Assembly (NCBI RefSeq): GCF_014648775.1
Contig: NZ_BMRT01000004.1
Coordinates: 721,132-785,131, forward strand
DNA length: 64,000 nucleotides
From: Streptomyces abikoensis
GTDB lineage: Bacteria > Actinomycetota > Actinomycetes > Streptomycetales > Streptomycetaceae
Reading direction: 5' to 3'
Below the pieces are notes generated by a model, which made no database searches, had not been told where the DNA came from, and saw only the letters and a list, made by a program, of their open reading frames with translations. The position numbers were made by a program, and so were the translations under genes. Of this stretch, positions 1 through 9,381 are shown piece by piece; positions within the stretch are counted from its first letter, which is position 1, and each line of letters opens with the position of its first letter.

Positions 1-100
1 CGGCGCCGACGAGTTCGACGTCGAGGCCGGCGCCGGCGAGGATCGCGCGGAGCTCGGTGACCTTGTTGGCGTTGCGGGTGGCGAGGATCAGGCGCTTCAT
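1..100 (-). CDS. rdgB: RdgB/HAM1 family XTP/dITP pyrophosphatase (N-terminus only)
   Basis: This is the first 33 codons of a leftward gene that runs off the left edge. The protein starts MKRLILATRNANKVTELRAI, and the (L)ATxNxxKxxEL signature is diagnostic of the HAM1/RdgB family. These enzymes hydrolyse non-canonical purine triphosphates (XTP, dITP, ITP) to monophosphates and keep them out of DNA and RNA. It lies 52 bp downstream of rph in the same direction, the usual actinobacterial rph-rdgB pairing, so the two are probably co-transcribed. Identification is secure from the signature and the neighbour; the rest of the protein cannot be judged. Confidence 0.9.
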   Translation of the reverse strand, partial: MKRLILATRNANKVTELRAILAGAGLDVELVGA

Positions 101-112
101 GGTGCCGATTAT

Positions 113-139
113 CCCGGGGGCTCCGACGGTGCCCCCGGG
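113..139 (-). promoter_or_regulatory. 9-bp perfect hairpin just upstream of rdgB start
   Basis: CCCGGGGGC at 113-121 pairs perfectly with GCCCCCGGG at 131-139 around a 9-nt loop. It lies between the rph stop (153) and the rdgB ATG (100). Read on the minus strand the hairpin ends 12 nt before the rdgB start and contains the only purine-rich (GGG) run that could act as its ribosome-binding site. It may be an attenuator or may mask the RBS. No U-tract follows, so it is not a classical terminator. Confidence 0.45.
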
Positions 140-152
140 CGGCCGGGCCCGC

Positions 153-884
<732 letters not shown>

Positions 885-909
885 GGGTGTGAGCCTATCC
901 GCAACGGCA

Positions 910-953
910 GAGGGCCCTGTTCCGGTTGAGGGAGCAACCGGAACAGGGCCCTC
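910..953 (-). terminator. Strong hairpin terminator after nagF
   Basis: An 18-bp perfect inverted repeat: GAGGGCCCTGTTCCGGTT at 910-927 and its complement at 936-953, with an 8-nt loop. It lies 22 bp beyond the nagF stop in the leftward direction and before the rph start at 884. It therefore probably ends the nagF transcript and insulates rph. It lacks a U-tract, as is common in Streptomyces. Confidence 0.8.
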
Positions 954-975
954 GAGGGAGAGCGCGTGGCTCAGC

Positions 976-1209
976 TCACATCATGTCTTCGATGTCGGCG
1001 GCGATGGGGTCGGCGTCGGTGCCGATGACGACCTGGATGGCGGTGCCCATCTTGACGACGCCGTGGGCGCCGGCGGCCTTGAGCGCGGCCTCGTCGACGA
1101 GCTCGGGGTCCTTGACCTCGGTGCGGAGACGGGTGATGCAGCCCTCGATCTCCTCGATGTTGTCGATGCCGCCGAGGCCGGCGACGATCTTCTCAGCCTT
1201 GCTGGCCAT
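976..1209 (-). CDS. nagF: PTS N-acetylglucosamine-type EIIB component
   Basis: A 77-residue single-domain EIIB of the glucose/GlcNAc PTS family. It accepts phosphate from EIIA on a cysteine and passes it to sugar entering through an EIIC permease. The phosphorylation site is the family motif GCITRLR, with Cys at about residue 26. The ATG at 1209 is chosen because AGGAG lies 5 nt upstream; the in-frame GTG at 1215 overlaps that RBS. The gene diverges from two EIIC genes, and there is no EIIA here. The split arrangement (free EIIB plus two EIICs) matches the nagF-malX2-nagE2 cluster of S. coelicolor. The dre site at 1363-1378 could affect both directions. Confidence 0.9.
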   Translation of the reverse strand: MASKAEKIVAGLGGIDNIEEIEGCITRLRTEVKDPELVDEAALKAAGAHGVVKMGTAIQVVIGTDADPIAADIEDMM

Positions 1210-1362
1210 GTGCACTCCTGGTTGTCTCGGCCCCTCGGCGATGTCGCCGACCGGCTTTCACACGGTATTCCACGTATAGCCCAACTATGCGGGCGTATGT
1301 CCGCCATCTCACGAAAGATGGCGACCACCCGGGACTGCGTTCCGGGGGCCTCACCGCCCATA

Positions 1363-1378
1363 AGTGGTCTACACCAGT
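1363..1378. promoter_or_regulatory. dre-like DasR operator
   Basis: AGTGGTCTACACCAGT matches the DasR-responsive element consensus (A[CG]TGGTCTAGACCA[CG]T) at 15 of 16 positions. It lies 23 bp before the malX2 ATG, in the divergent region shared with nagF. DasR is the GntR-family repressor of GlcNAc uptake and is released by GlcN-6-P. The match is seen directly; binding is inferred. Confidence 0.85.
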
Positions 1379-1401
1379 ATGCCAGCAGCCGGAGGACGCA
1401 G

Positions 1402-2712
1402 ATGAGTTCGGTCGCCGCGGCGGCGCCCCGGAAGAAGTGGTCGCAGGGGCTGTTCCAGGGGCTGCAGAAGATGGGCCGCAGCCTCCAGTTGCCCATCGCG
1501 GTGCTGCCGGCGGCCGGCATCCTCAACCGGCTCGGCCAGCCGGACGTCTTCGGCAAGGACGGCCTGGGGTGGACGGACGTCGCCAAGGTGATGGCCGGGG
1601 CGGGCGGGGCGCTGCTGGACTCCTCGCTGGGGCTGCCGCTGCTCTTCGCGGTGGGTGTGGCGATCGGGATGGCGAAGAAGGCGGACGGTTCGACGGCGCT
1701 GGCGGCGGTGACGGGTTTCCTCGTCTATTACGCGGTGGTGCACCAGTTCCCGGAGACGTGTCCGGGCGGGGGCCGGTTCACGGGGCTGGGGCTGCTGAGC
1801 GGGGTGTGCGTGGGGACGGCCGGGCCGGCGGGCCCGGCGACGTACCAGAACCCGGGGGTGTTCGGCGGGATCGTGATCGGGCTGCTGGCGGCGTGGTTCT
1901 GGCAGCGTTTTCACCGGGTGCGGCTGGTGGACTGGCTGGGGTTCTTCAACGGCCGCCGGCTGGTGCCGATCATCATGGCGTTCGTGGCGATCGCCTTCGC
2001 CGCGCTGTGTCTGTGGATCTGGCCGCCGGTGGGGCGCGGTCTGACGAGCTTCAGCCAGTGGCTGTCGGATCTGGGCTCGTGGGGTGCGGGCATCTTCGGT
2101 GTGGCCAACCGGGCTCTGCTGGTGATCGGCCTGCATCAGTTCCTGAACGTGTTCGTCTGGTTCCAGTTCGGTTCGTTCACCAAGCCGGACGGCACGGTGG
2201 TGCACGGTGACATCAACCGGTTCCTGGCGGGCGACCCCCACGCGGGCCAGTTCACCTCGGGCTTCTTCCCGATCATGATGTTCGCGCTGCCAGCGGCGGC
2301 ACTGGCGATCACCCACTGCGCCCGGCCGCACCACCGCAAGGTGGTGGGCGGCATGATGCTGTCGGTGGGCCTGACCTCGCTGGTCACGGGCATCACCGAG
2401 CCGATCGAGTACTCGTTCCTCTTTATCGCGCCGGCGCTCTACGTGGTCCACGCGGTGCTGACGGGCGTCTCGATGGCGGTCACGTGGGGGCTGGGGGTGC
2501 ACGACGGCTTCAGCTTCTCGGCGGGCCTGATCGACTACGTCATCAACTGGGGACTGGCGACCAAGCCGTGGCTGATCATCCCGATCGGGCTGTGTTTCGC
2601 CGTCGTCTATTACGCGGTCTTCCGGTTCGCGATCACCTTCTTCGACCTGCCGACGCCGGGCCGTGAGCCGGAGGAGCTGGCGGAGCGGATCGAGAAGGAC
2701 AACGTCGGGTAA
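1402..2712 (+). CDS. malX2: PTS EIIC permease, GlcNAc/glucose family (MalX2-like)
   Basis: A 436-residue multi-pass EIIC with about ten membrane segments and no fused EIIB or EIIA. Conserved EIIC features include KMGRSLQLPIAVLPAAGIL near the N-terminus, the repeated GVAIGMAKKADGSTALAA segment, GDPHAGQFTSGFFPIMMFALPAA, and the sugar-site ITEPIEYSFLF (the GITEPIE motif). The ATG at 1402 has GGAGG at 1391-1395, so the long upstream frame extension is not needed. It is paralogous to the next gene: they share DWLGFF(N/G)GRRLVPI, GAGIFGVANRAL and the C-terminal LPTPGREPE. It probably works with the separate EIIB. Its own substrate is uncertain. Confidence 0.88.
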   Translation: MSSVAAAAPRKKWSQGLFQGLQKMGRSLQLPIAVLPAAGILNRLGQPDVFGKDGLGWTDVAKVMAGAGGALLDSSLGLPLLFAVGVAIGMAKKADGSTALAAVTGFLVYYAVVHQFPETCPGGGRFTGLGLLSGVCVGTAGPAGPATYQNPGVFGGIVIGLLAAWFWQRFHRVRLVDWLGFFNGRRLVPIIMAFVAIAFAALCLWIWPPVGRGLTSFSQWLSDLGSWGAGIFGVANRALLVIGLHQFLNVFVWFQFGSFTKPDGTVVHGDINRFLAGDPHAGQFTSGFFPIMMFALPAAALAITHCARPHHRKVVGGMMLSVGLTSLVTGITEPIEYSFLFIAPALYVVHAVLTGVSMAVTWGLGVHDGFSFSAGLIDYVINWGLATKPWLIIPIGLCFAVVYYAVFRFAITFFDLPTPGREPEELAERIEKDNVG

Positions 2713-2732
2713 CCCCGCGTTAATGAACGTGC

Positions 2733-2779
2733 CGTAAGGGTGGCGTGACACAGCGCTGAGCGCTCACGCCGCCCTTACG
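2733..2779 (+). terminator. Hairpin terminator after malX2
   Basis: CGTAAGGGTGGCGTGA at 2733-2748 pairs with TCACGCCGCCCTTACG at 2764-2779 over 16 bp, with one G-U pair and a 15-nt loop. It begins 20 bp after the malX2 stop and ends about 60 bp before the tandem dre sites. It should separate malX2 and nagE2 transcription. Confidence 0.75.
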
Positions 2780-2837
2780 TCTGTGCTCCAGGCCACCTGG
2801 AACGATGGATTCCTTTATGCCCGACTCACGTGCTACA

Positions 2838-2853
2838 ACAGGTCTAAACCAGT
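2838..2853. promoter_or_regulatory. dre-like DasR operator, upstream of pair
   Basis: ACAGGTCTAAACCAGT matches the dre consensus at 14 of 16 positions. It is the left member of two sites that abut without a gap, 69-84 bp before the nagE2 ATG. Confidence 0.75.
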
Positions 2854-2869
2854 AGTGGTGTAGACCAAA
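2854..2869. promoter_or_regulatory. dre-like DasR operator, downstream of pair
   Basis: AGTGGTGTAGACCAAA matches the dre consensus at 13 of 16 positions and directly continues the site at 2838-2853. Two adjoining dre sites suggest cooperative or graded DasR control of nagE2. Confidence 0.65.
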
Positions 2870-2921
2870 TCGCGGGCCGTCCCCCTTTCCCCCGAGCGCC
2901 CGCCTCACCTGGAGGAATCCG

Positions 2922-4256
<1,335 letters not shown>

Positions 4257-4277
4257 CGATCTGACGAGCGCTCGTCA

Positions 4278-4315
4278 CGAAGCCCCCGGAACTGTCAGGT
4301 GTTCCGGGGGCTTCG
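4278..4315. terminator. Bidirectional terminator between nagE2 and MBL gene
   Basis: A 15-bp perfect inverted repeat, CGAAGCCCCCGGAAC at 4278-4292 and its complement at 4301-4315, with an 8-nt loop. It sits between the convergent ends of nagE2 (4256) and the metallo-hydrolase (4334) and can serve both strands. Confidence 0.85.
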
Positions 4316-4333
4316 GCGTATCGGCGCCGAGGA

Positions 4334-5086
4334 TCAGAGCTCGTACACCGCCCCCGCGTGCGCCAGCTCCGCCGGGCCGTCGTAGACCGAGCGCGCGTCG
4401 CGGAGGTTGGCGAGGGGGTCCGTCCACGGCGGGATGTGGGTGAGGACCAGCCGGGCCGCCCCGGCGCCGGCGGCGACCGCGCCCGCCTCCAGACCGTTGA
4501 GGTGGAGGTCGGGGATGTCCTCCTTGCCGTGGGTGAAGGACGCCTCGCACAGCAGCAGGTCCGTGCCCCGGGCCAGCTCGTGGAGGGCCTCGCAGGGGCC
4601 GGTGTCGCCCGAGTACACCAGCGACGTGCCGCCGTGCTCGACCCGGAAGGCGTACGCCTCCACGGGGTGGCTCACCCGGGCCGTGCGGACGGTCAGCGGG
4701 CCCAGGGTGAAGGTGCCCGGATTGAAAGTCCGGAAGTCGAAGACCTCGCTCATGCAGGCCTCGTCGGGGACGTCGCCGTACGCGGTGACCAGCCGCCGCT
4801 CGGTGTCCGCGGGGCCGTACACCGGGATGGCGTCGGCCCGGCCGCCCTCGTGGCGGTAGTAGCGGGCGACGAAGTAGCCGCACATGTCGATGAAGTGATC
4901 GGGGTGCAGGTGCGACAGGAGCACGGCGTCGAGGTCGTAGAGACCGATGTGGCGTTGCAGCTCGCCGAGGGCGCCATTGCCCATGTCGAGGAGGATCCGA
5001 TAGCCGTCGGCCTCCACCAGATAGCTCGAGCAGGCCGATTCCGTGGACGGGAACGAGCCCGAGCATCCGACGACGGTGAGCTTCAT
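4334..5086 (-). CDS. MBL-fold metallo-hydrolase
   Basis: A 250-residue metallo-beta-lactamase-fold hydrolase of the RNase Z-like/UlaG-like small type. The start MKLTVVGCSGSFPS is the classic first strand of this fold. The zinc motif SHLHPDHFID is at about residues 75-84, the second ligand region SGDTGPCEAL follows, and a late histidine lies in LTHIPPW. The ATG at 5086 is preferred because upstream in-frame codons extend beyond the conserved first strand and lack an RBS. No substrate can be read from the sequence. It stands alone between a hairpin and a shared terminator. Confidence 0.85.
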   Translation of the reverse strand: MKLTVVGCSGSFPSTESACSSYLVEADGYRILLDMGNGALGELQRHIGLYDLDAVLLSHLHPDHFIDMCGYFVARYYRHEGGRADAIPVYGPADTERRLVTAYGDVPDEACMSEVFDFRTFNPGTFTLGPLTVRTARVSHPVEAYAFRVEHGGTSLVYSGDTGPCEALHELARGTDLLLCEASFTHGKEDIPDLHLNGLEAGAVAAGAGAARLVLTHIPPWTDPLANLRDARSVYDGPAELAHAGAVYEL

Positions 5087-5235
5087 GCGGGCCTGAACCT
5101 CCGTGGGCCGGTTACGGGGGGCCATGCGGTGCAGTCGAGGGTAAGGCGAGAGAACGGGCCGTGACTCCTCCGGGACGGTGCGTGTGGGCGGAATCACCAG
5201 GACGGACGTGGTCGCGCCGGTGGGCCCGCACGCGC

Positions 5236-5280
5236 CGGGGCCCCGGCCGCGCTTGCCGGTGAAGCGCGATCGGGGCCCCG
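5236..5280 (-). terminator. Long GC-rich hairpin downstream of small ORF
   Basis: CGGGGCCCCG at 5236-5245 is repeated at 5271-5280, and inside it CGCGCTT (5248-5254) pairs with AAGCGCG (5262-5268). This gives a 17-bp stem with one 2x2 internal loop. It lies about 70 bp beyond the stop of the small gene at 5348-5557 and is probably its terminator. The rest of 5087-5347 shows no gene, only a purine-rich run of imperfect GGAGAACG repeats (about 5290-5335). Confidence 0.6.
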
Positions 5281-5347
5281 CGAACGTGAAGAACGGAGAA
5301 CAGAGATCGGAGAACGAGAAGGAACGGAGAACGGGCGGCGGACGTGG

Positions 5348-5557
5348 CTACAGCGGCGGCCGGTGCGCCTCGGCGCGGTCCAGCGTGTCCATGAAGCGCT
5401 GGAAGCGCTCGGCCGACTCCTTGCTGCCGGCCGTCACCGTGAACACCTCCGGCGTCATGAACGCCGCCAGCCGCTCGCGCGTCTCAGGGGCGAGCGCATC
5501 CCAGGCCGCTCGATCCAGCCGTGACTGCGCCGCAGCTTCCGCACTGCCAGTTTCCAT
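5348..5557 (-). CDS. Small hypothetical protein (69 aa)
   Basis: A 69-residue acidic, mostly helical protein with no recognised family. It reads METGSAEAAAQSRLDRAAWD and continues with APETRERLAAFMTPEVFTV and ERFQRFMDTLDRAEAHRPPL. Coding support comes from strong G/C at third positions, a GAGG ribosome-binding site 10 nt before the ATG at 5557, and a hairpin after the stop. There is no signal peptide or membrane segment. It may be a small regulatory or structural protein conserved in Streptomyces; no function can be assigned. Confidence 0.6.
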   Translation of the reverse strand: METGSAEAAAQSRLDRAAWDALAPETRERLAAFMTPEVFTVTAGSKESAERFQRFMDTLDRAEAHRPPL

Positions 5558-5724
5558 TGTTGAGTTGCCTCATGTCCGAAGATCCACATGCGGGACAGTT
5601 CATGCGCGTCTCCTACGTGATGATGTCAGCCGCTTCCCAACATCGGTAGTGCAAGTTCACCCGTGCACAGTTCTGTTTTTTACGGACCGGCGCGCTCGGA
5701 CGGCGCGTTGGGGCGGAACCGGGG

Positions 5725-6675
5725 TCAGGCCCAGAGCTGGCCGTGGAGGTTCTCGACGGCCTCTTCCGTGGTGGGGGCGGTGTAGACGCCCGTGGACAGG
5801 TACTTCCAGCCGCCGTCGGCGACGATGAAGACGATGTCGGCCCGCTCCCCCGCCCGTACGGCCTTCCGGGCGACGCCCAGCGCGGCGTGGAGGACCGCGC
5901 CGGTGGAGATGCCCGCGAAGATTCCCTCCTCGGTGAGGAGTTCGCGAGTGCGGCGGACGGCGTCCTCGGAGCCCACGGAGAACCGGGTGGTGAGGACGGA
6001 GGCGTCGTAGAGCTCGGGCACGAAGCCCTCGTCGAGATTGCGCAGGCCGTAGACGAGGTCGTCGTAGCGCGGCTCGGCGGCGACGACCGCCACGTCCGGC
6101 TTGTGCTCGCGCAGGTAGCGGCCGACGCCCATCAGGGTGCCGGTGGTGCCGAGCCCGGCGACGAAGTGGGTGATCTCGGGGAGGTCGGCGAGGATCTCGG
6201 GGCCGGTGGTCGCGTAGTGGGCGCCGGCGTTGTCGGGGTTGCCGTACTGGTAGAGCATCACCCAGTCGGGGTGCTGCTCGGCGAGCTCCTTGGCCATGCG
6301 CACGGCCGTGTTGGAGCCCCCGGCGGCGGGCGAGGGGATGATCTCGGCGCCCCACATGGCGAGCAGCGAGCGGCGCTCCTCGCTGGTGTTCTCCGGCATC
6401 ACGCACACCATGCGGTAGCCCTTGAGCCTGGCCGCCATGGCGAGGGAGATGCCGGTGTTGCCGGAGGTGGGCTCGAGGATGACGCAGCCCGGGGTGAGCC
6501 GGCCGGCCTTCTCCGCCTGCTCGATCATGTGGAGGGCGGGGCGGTCCTTGACCGAGCCGGTGGGGTTGCGGTCCTCCAGCTTGGCCCAGACGCGGACGTC
6601 CTCGGCCGGGGACAGGCGCGGCAGGCGGACGAGCGGGGTATTGCCCACCGCGGCCAGGAGGCTGTCGTAGCGCAT
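5725..6675 (-). CDS. cysM: Cysteine synthase CysM (CysO-dependent type)
   Basis: A 316-residue PLP enzyme of the cysteine synthase family. The PLP lysine is Lys43 in NPTGSVKDRPA, the substrate loop is PTSGNTGI, and the phosphate-binding loop is GLGTTGTLMGVG. It lies directly downstream of the sulfur carrier gene cysO (17 bp gap) and the JAMM peptidase gene mec. In Mycobacterium tuberculosis the orthologous CysM uses O-phosphoserine and CysO-thiocarboxylate rather than O-acetylserine and sulfide; the same operon here strongly suggests the same chemistry. The ATG at 6675 gives the family N-terminus MRYDSLLAAVGNTPL. Confidence 0.93.
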   Translation of the reverse strand: MRYDSLLAAVGNTPLVRLPRLSPAEDVRVWAKLEDRNPTGSVKDRPALHMIEQAEKAGRLTPGCVILEPTSGNTGISLAMAARLKGYRMVCVMPENTSEERRSLLAMWGAEIIPSPAAGGSNTAVRMAKELAEQHPDWVMLYQYGNPDNAGAHYATTGPEILADLPEITHFVAGLGTTGTLMGVGRYLREHKPDVAVVAAEPRYDDLVYGLRNLDEGFVPELYDASVLTTRFSVGSEDAVRRTRELLTEEGIFAGISTGAVLHAALGVARKAVRAGERADIVFIVADGGWKYLSTGVYTAPTTEEAVENLHGQLWA

Positions 6676-6692
6676 GCGGGACGCGCCGCCGA

Positions 6693-6974
6693 TCAGACCG
6701 CGCCGCCGGCCACGGCCGGGAGGATCGTCACGCTGTCGCCGTCGCCGAGCTCGGTGGCGATGCCGCCGAGGAAGCGGACGTCCTCGTCGTTGAGGTAGAC
6801 GTTGACGAAGCGGCGGAGCTCGCCCTTGTCGTCGACGAGGCGCTCGCGGATGCCCGCGTGCCGGGTCTCGAGGTCCTTGAAGAGCTCGTCGAGCGTGGCG
6901 CCGCTGCCCTCGACGGCCTTCTGGCCGTCCGTGTAGGTGCGGAGGATGGTCGGGATGCGGACCTCGATGGCCAT
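6693..6974 (-). CDS. cysO: CysO-type MoaD/ThiS-fold sulfur carrier with GG-AV tail
   Basis: A 93-residue ubiquitin-like sulfur carrier. The start MAIEVRIPTILRTYTDGQK and the segment RFVNVYLNDEDVRFLGG are typical of CysO. Its C-terminus reads AVAGGAV, so the diglycine that must carry the thiocarboxylate is capped by Ala-Val. Mec, encoded just upstream, is a JAMM peptidase and could remove the cap, as QbsD does for QbsE in thioquinolobactin synthesis. AGGAG precedes the ATG at 6974. Sulfur from CysO-COSH is transferred to the CysM-bound intermediate, and Mec then releases cysteine. Confidence 0.93.
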   Translation of the reverse strand: MAIEVRIPTILRTYTDGQKAVEGSGATLDELFKDLETRHAGIRERLVDDKGELRRFVNVYLNDEDVRFLGGIATELGDGDSVTILPAVAGGAV

Positions 6975-7111
6975 GGGGTGCTCCTGTCGGAGTGCGGAGA
7001 GGTGCCTGGTTCCAGTGGGAGAACGGTGGGCGCATCGTATCGATTCCCCGTGCGCCAGCCGTATGTTCGTCCCGGTATGCGGGATGTGCCGTCTCGGGTC
7101 CCGGTACCCGC

Positions 7112-7534
7112 TCAGTACGCCGGGACGACCTTCACCTCCTCCTCGGTGACCTCGCCGTCGACGATGCGGAAGGAGCGGAACTGGAAGGGGCCGGAGCCGT
7201 CGGTGTCGGCGGTGGAGACGAGCACGTAGTGGGCGCCGGGCTCGTTGGCGTAGGAGATGTCGGTGCGGGAGGGGTAGGCCTCGGTCGCGGTGTGCGAGTG
7301 GTAGATGACGACCGGTTCCTCATCGCGGTCGTCCATCTCGCGGTAGAGCTTGAGCAGGTCGGTCGAGTCGAACTCGTAGAACGTGGGCGACCGGGCGGCG
7401 TTGAGCATGGGGATGAACCGCTCGGGCCGCCCGCCGCCCTCGGGACCCGCGACCACGCCGCACGCCTCGTCGGGGTGGTCGGCGCGGGCGTGCTCGACGA
7501 TCCGGTCGTACAGGGCCTGGGTGATGGTCAGCAT
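7112..7534 (-). CDS. mec: Mec JAMM metallopeptidase
   Basis: A 140-residue MPN+/JAMM-domain zinc peptidase. The zinc signature HSHTATEAYPSRTD gives the H-x-H-x(10)-D ligands, and Glu in HPDEACGVVAG supplies the catalytic acid. In mycobacteria Mec cleaves the CysO-cysteine adduct to free cysteine; here it may also trim the Ala-Val tail of CysO. It is the first gene of the leftward mec-cysO-cysM set, with a 137-bp gap to cysO. The ATG at 7534 begins MLTITQALYDRIV; a GTG at 7552 in frame is possible but no better supported by an RBS. Confidence 0.92.
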   Translation of the reverse strand: MLTITQALYDRIVEHARADHPDEACGVVAGPEGGGRPERFIPMLNAARSPTFYEFDSTDLLKLYREMDDRDEEPVVIYHSHTATEAYPSRTDISYANEPGAHYVLVSTADTDGSGPFQFRSFRIVDGEVTEEEVKVVPAY

Positions 7535-7555
7535 GCGCGTCAGGATAAGCACAGG

Positions 7556-7589
7556 ACAGGCCCCGTACCGAGGTCGGTACGGGGCCTGT
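7556..7589 (-). terminator. Hairpin terminator after amino-acid permease
   Basis: A 14-bp perfect inverted repeat, ACAGGCCCCGTACC at 7556-7569 and its complement at 7576-7589, with a 6-nt loop. It lies 21 bp past the permease stop and upstream of the mec start, so it separates the two leftward units. Confidence 0.8.
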
Positions 7590-7610
7590 TCCGGCAGAAT
7601 TCACACTGGC

Positions 7611-9059
7611 TTACGCGGCCGGCGTGTAGTCCTTGCGCTCGAACGCCTTGGGGTTGCGCTTCTTGAGCACGAGGTAGGACACCCACATGATCGCGGCCCA
7701 GCCGGGCGCGCAGTACAGCGAGATCCGCGCGTCCTTGTCGATGCCCATGAGCACGATCACCATGAAGATGAAGGCCAGGGCGAACAGGCTGGTCCAGGGC
7801 GCGCCCGGGGCCTTGAGCTCGGACTGGGGCAGCTCGCCGCGGTCCGCCTTGCGGCGGTAGCGGAGCTGGGCGACGAGGATCATGATCCAGGCCCACATAC
7901 CGGAGATGGTCGCGAAGGAGACGACGTAGTCGAACGCCTTGCCCGGCCACTGGTAGTTGATCCAGACGCCGATGAGCATCAGCGCGGCGGAGAAGGTCGT
8001 GCCGCGGAAGGGCAGGCCCTTCTTGGACAGCTGGCCGAAGAACTTCGGGCCCTGGCCGTTGAGGGACAGGTCGCGGAGCATGCGGCCGGTGGAGTACATG
8101 CCGGAGTTGCAGGACGACAGCGCCGCGGTGAGCACCACGAAGTTGACGATGCCGGCGCCGGCGGGCAGGCCGATCTTGGCGAAGGCGGCCACGAACGGGC
8201 TGACGCCCGGCATGAACTCGGTCCAGGGGACGATCGACAGGATGATGATGAGCGCGCCCAGGTAGAAGACGGCGATGCGCCACGGCACGGTGTTGATGGC
8301 CTTGGGCAGGGTCTTCTTGGGGTCGGCGGCCTCGCCCGCCGTGACGCCGACGAGCTCGACGGCCAGGAAGGCGAACATCACGATCTGCAGGGTCATCAGC
8401 GTGCCGCCGATGCCCTTGGGGAAGAACCCGCCGTGGTTCCACAGGAGGTTGAAGGAAGCGGTGTCGCCGGCCTTGGAGAAGCCGAGGGTGATGACACCGA
8501 CGCCGATCAGGATCATGCCGATGATGGCGGTGACCTTGACCATCGAGAACCAGAACTCCAGCTCACCGAAGAGCTTTACGGAGATCAGGTTGACGAAGTA
8601 GAGAATGACGGTGAAGACCAGCGCCGAAGCCCATTGGGGAATGCCCTTGTTCCAGTACTGGACATAGGCGGCGGCCGCTGTGACCTCGGTGATGCCGGTG
8701 ACGACCCAGAAGAGCCAGTACGTCCAGCCGGTCACATAACCCCAGAAGGGGCCGAGGAACTCTCGGGCGTAGTCCGAGAAGGAGCCCGAGACCGGGCGGT
8801 ACATGAGCAGCTCGCCGAGCGCTCGCATGATGAAGAAGATGACCAGGCCTGCGATGGCGTAGGCCAGGATGAGGCTGGGTCCGGCCTTGGATATGGCCTT
8901 GCCCGCGCCGAGGAACAGCCCGGTGCCGATGGCGCCACCAATGGCGATCATCTGAATCTGTCGGTTGCCGAGTCCCCGCTCGTAACCTTCGGAAGCTTCC
9001 TGTCCGCTTCCTTCTCCGTCCCGCACTGCGGTGCGGTCGGCGACCTGCTCAGAGGTCAT
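7611..9059 (-). CDS. APC-family amino-acid permease (AAT subfamily)
   Basis: A 482-residue, 12-helix amino-acid transporter of the AAT branch (GabP/AnsP/CycA type). After a hydrophilic ~30-residue N-terminus comes RGLGNRQIQMIAIGGAIGTG, the signature of helix I with the unwound substrate-binding segment. Further family features are ALGELLMYRPVSGSFSDYA and the EAADPKKTLPKAINTVPWRI loop. It probably imports a neutral amino acid or GABA by proton symport; the exact substrate cannot be told. The ATG at 9059 has GGAGAAAGG upstream. It is a single-gene unit with its own terminator and a long upstream region. Confidence 0.9.
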   Translation of the reverse strand: MTSEQVADRTAVRDGEGSGQEASEGYERGLGNRQIQMIAIGGAIGTGLFLGAGKAISKAGPSLILAYAIAGLVIFFIMRALGELLMYRPVSGSFSDYAREFLGPFWGYVTGWTYWLFWVVTGITEVTAAAAYVQYWNKGIPQWASALVFTVILYFVNLISVKLFGELEFWFSMVKVTAIIGMILIGVGVITLGFSKAGDTASFNLLWNHGGFFPKGIGGTLMTLQIVMFAFLAVELVGVTAGEAADPKKTLPKAINTVPWRIAVFYLGALIIILSIVPWTEFMPGVSPFVAAFAKIGLPAGAGIVNFVVLTAALSSCNSGMYSTGRMLRDLSLNGQGPKFFGQLSKKGLPFRGTTFSAALMLIGVWINYQWPGKAFDYVVSFATISGMWAWIMILVAQLRYRRKADRGELPQSELKAPGAPWTSLFALAFIFMVIVLMGIDKDARISLYCAPGWAAIMWVSYLVLKKRNPKAFERKDYTPAA

Positions 9060-9381
9060 GGTGGTGCGCCTTTCTCCATACCGATCCGGTTGCTCCGGAT
9101 CGGGTACCGATCCCCCCGGATGGAGTCCTGCTAGGTGCCGACGGTCGGCCGGCTCAGCGCCCCCGCCGTGACAGGGGTGGCGTCACGGAGGCAGGTCGGC
9201 AAGAAGTATCACGTCTAAAGGCGAGATCAATGTGTCTCTTGTGGCGCATGACACAAATAAATCAGGACAAAAGCAAAGACGGCGGCTTAATTGCCGCCGT
9301 CACAGTGACGTGATCGTTATTCGGAATTGAGCGTTCGGTTAGCGAACGTCCGAAGAGTACTCCGAATACCGGAAAGTAACT
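9060..9381. other. Intergenic region, 322 bp, promoter of permease
   Basis: No gene is seen. It must contain the permease promoter and is noticeably more A/T-rich at 9195-9280 than its surroundings. The only clear element is the DUF2017 terminator at 9278-9301. Confidence 0.6.
9278..9301 (-). terminator. Intrinsic terminator after DUF2017 gene
   Basis: GACGGCGGC at 9278-9286 pairs perfectly with 9293-9301 around a TTAATT loop. On the minus strand the stem is followed by TTTGCTTTTGT, a U-rich tail. It ends the clpS-DUF2017 transcript. Confidence 0.8.

Noticed and set aside
5285..5340. GGAGAACG-like runs as a tandem repeat element
   Set aside because: Units are irregular in length and sequence; it is only a purine-rich stretch.
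9060..9277. Riboswitch or amino-acid-responsive leader before the permease
   Set aside because: No leader peptide or conserved riboswitch core could be recognised by eye.
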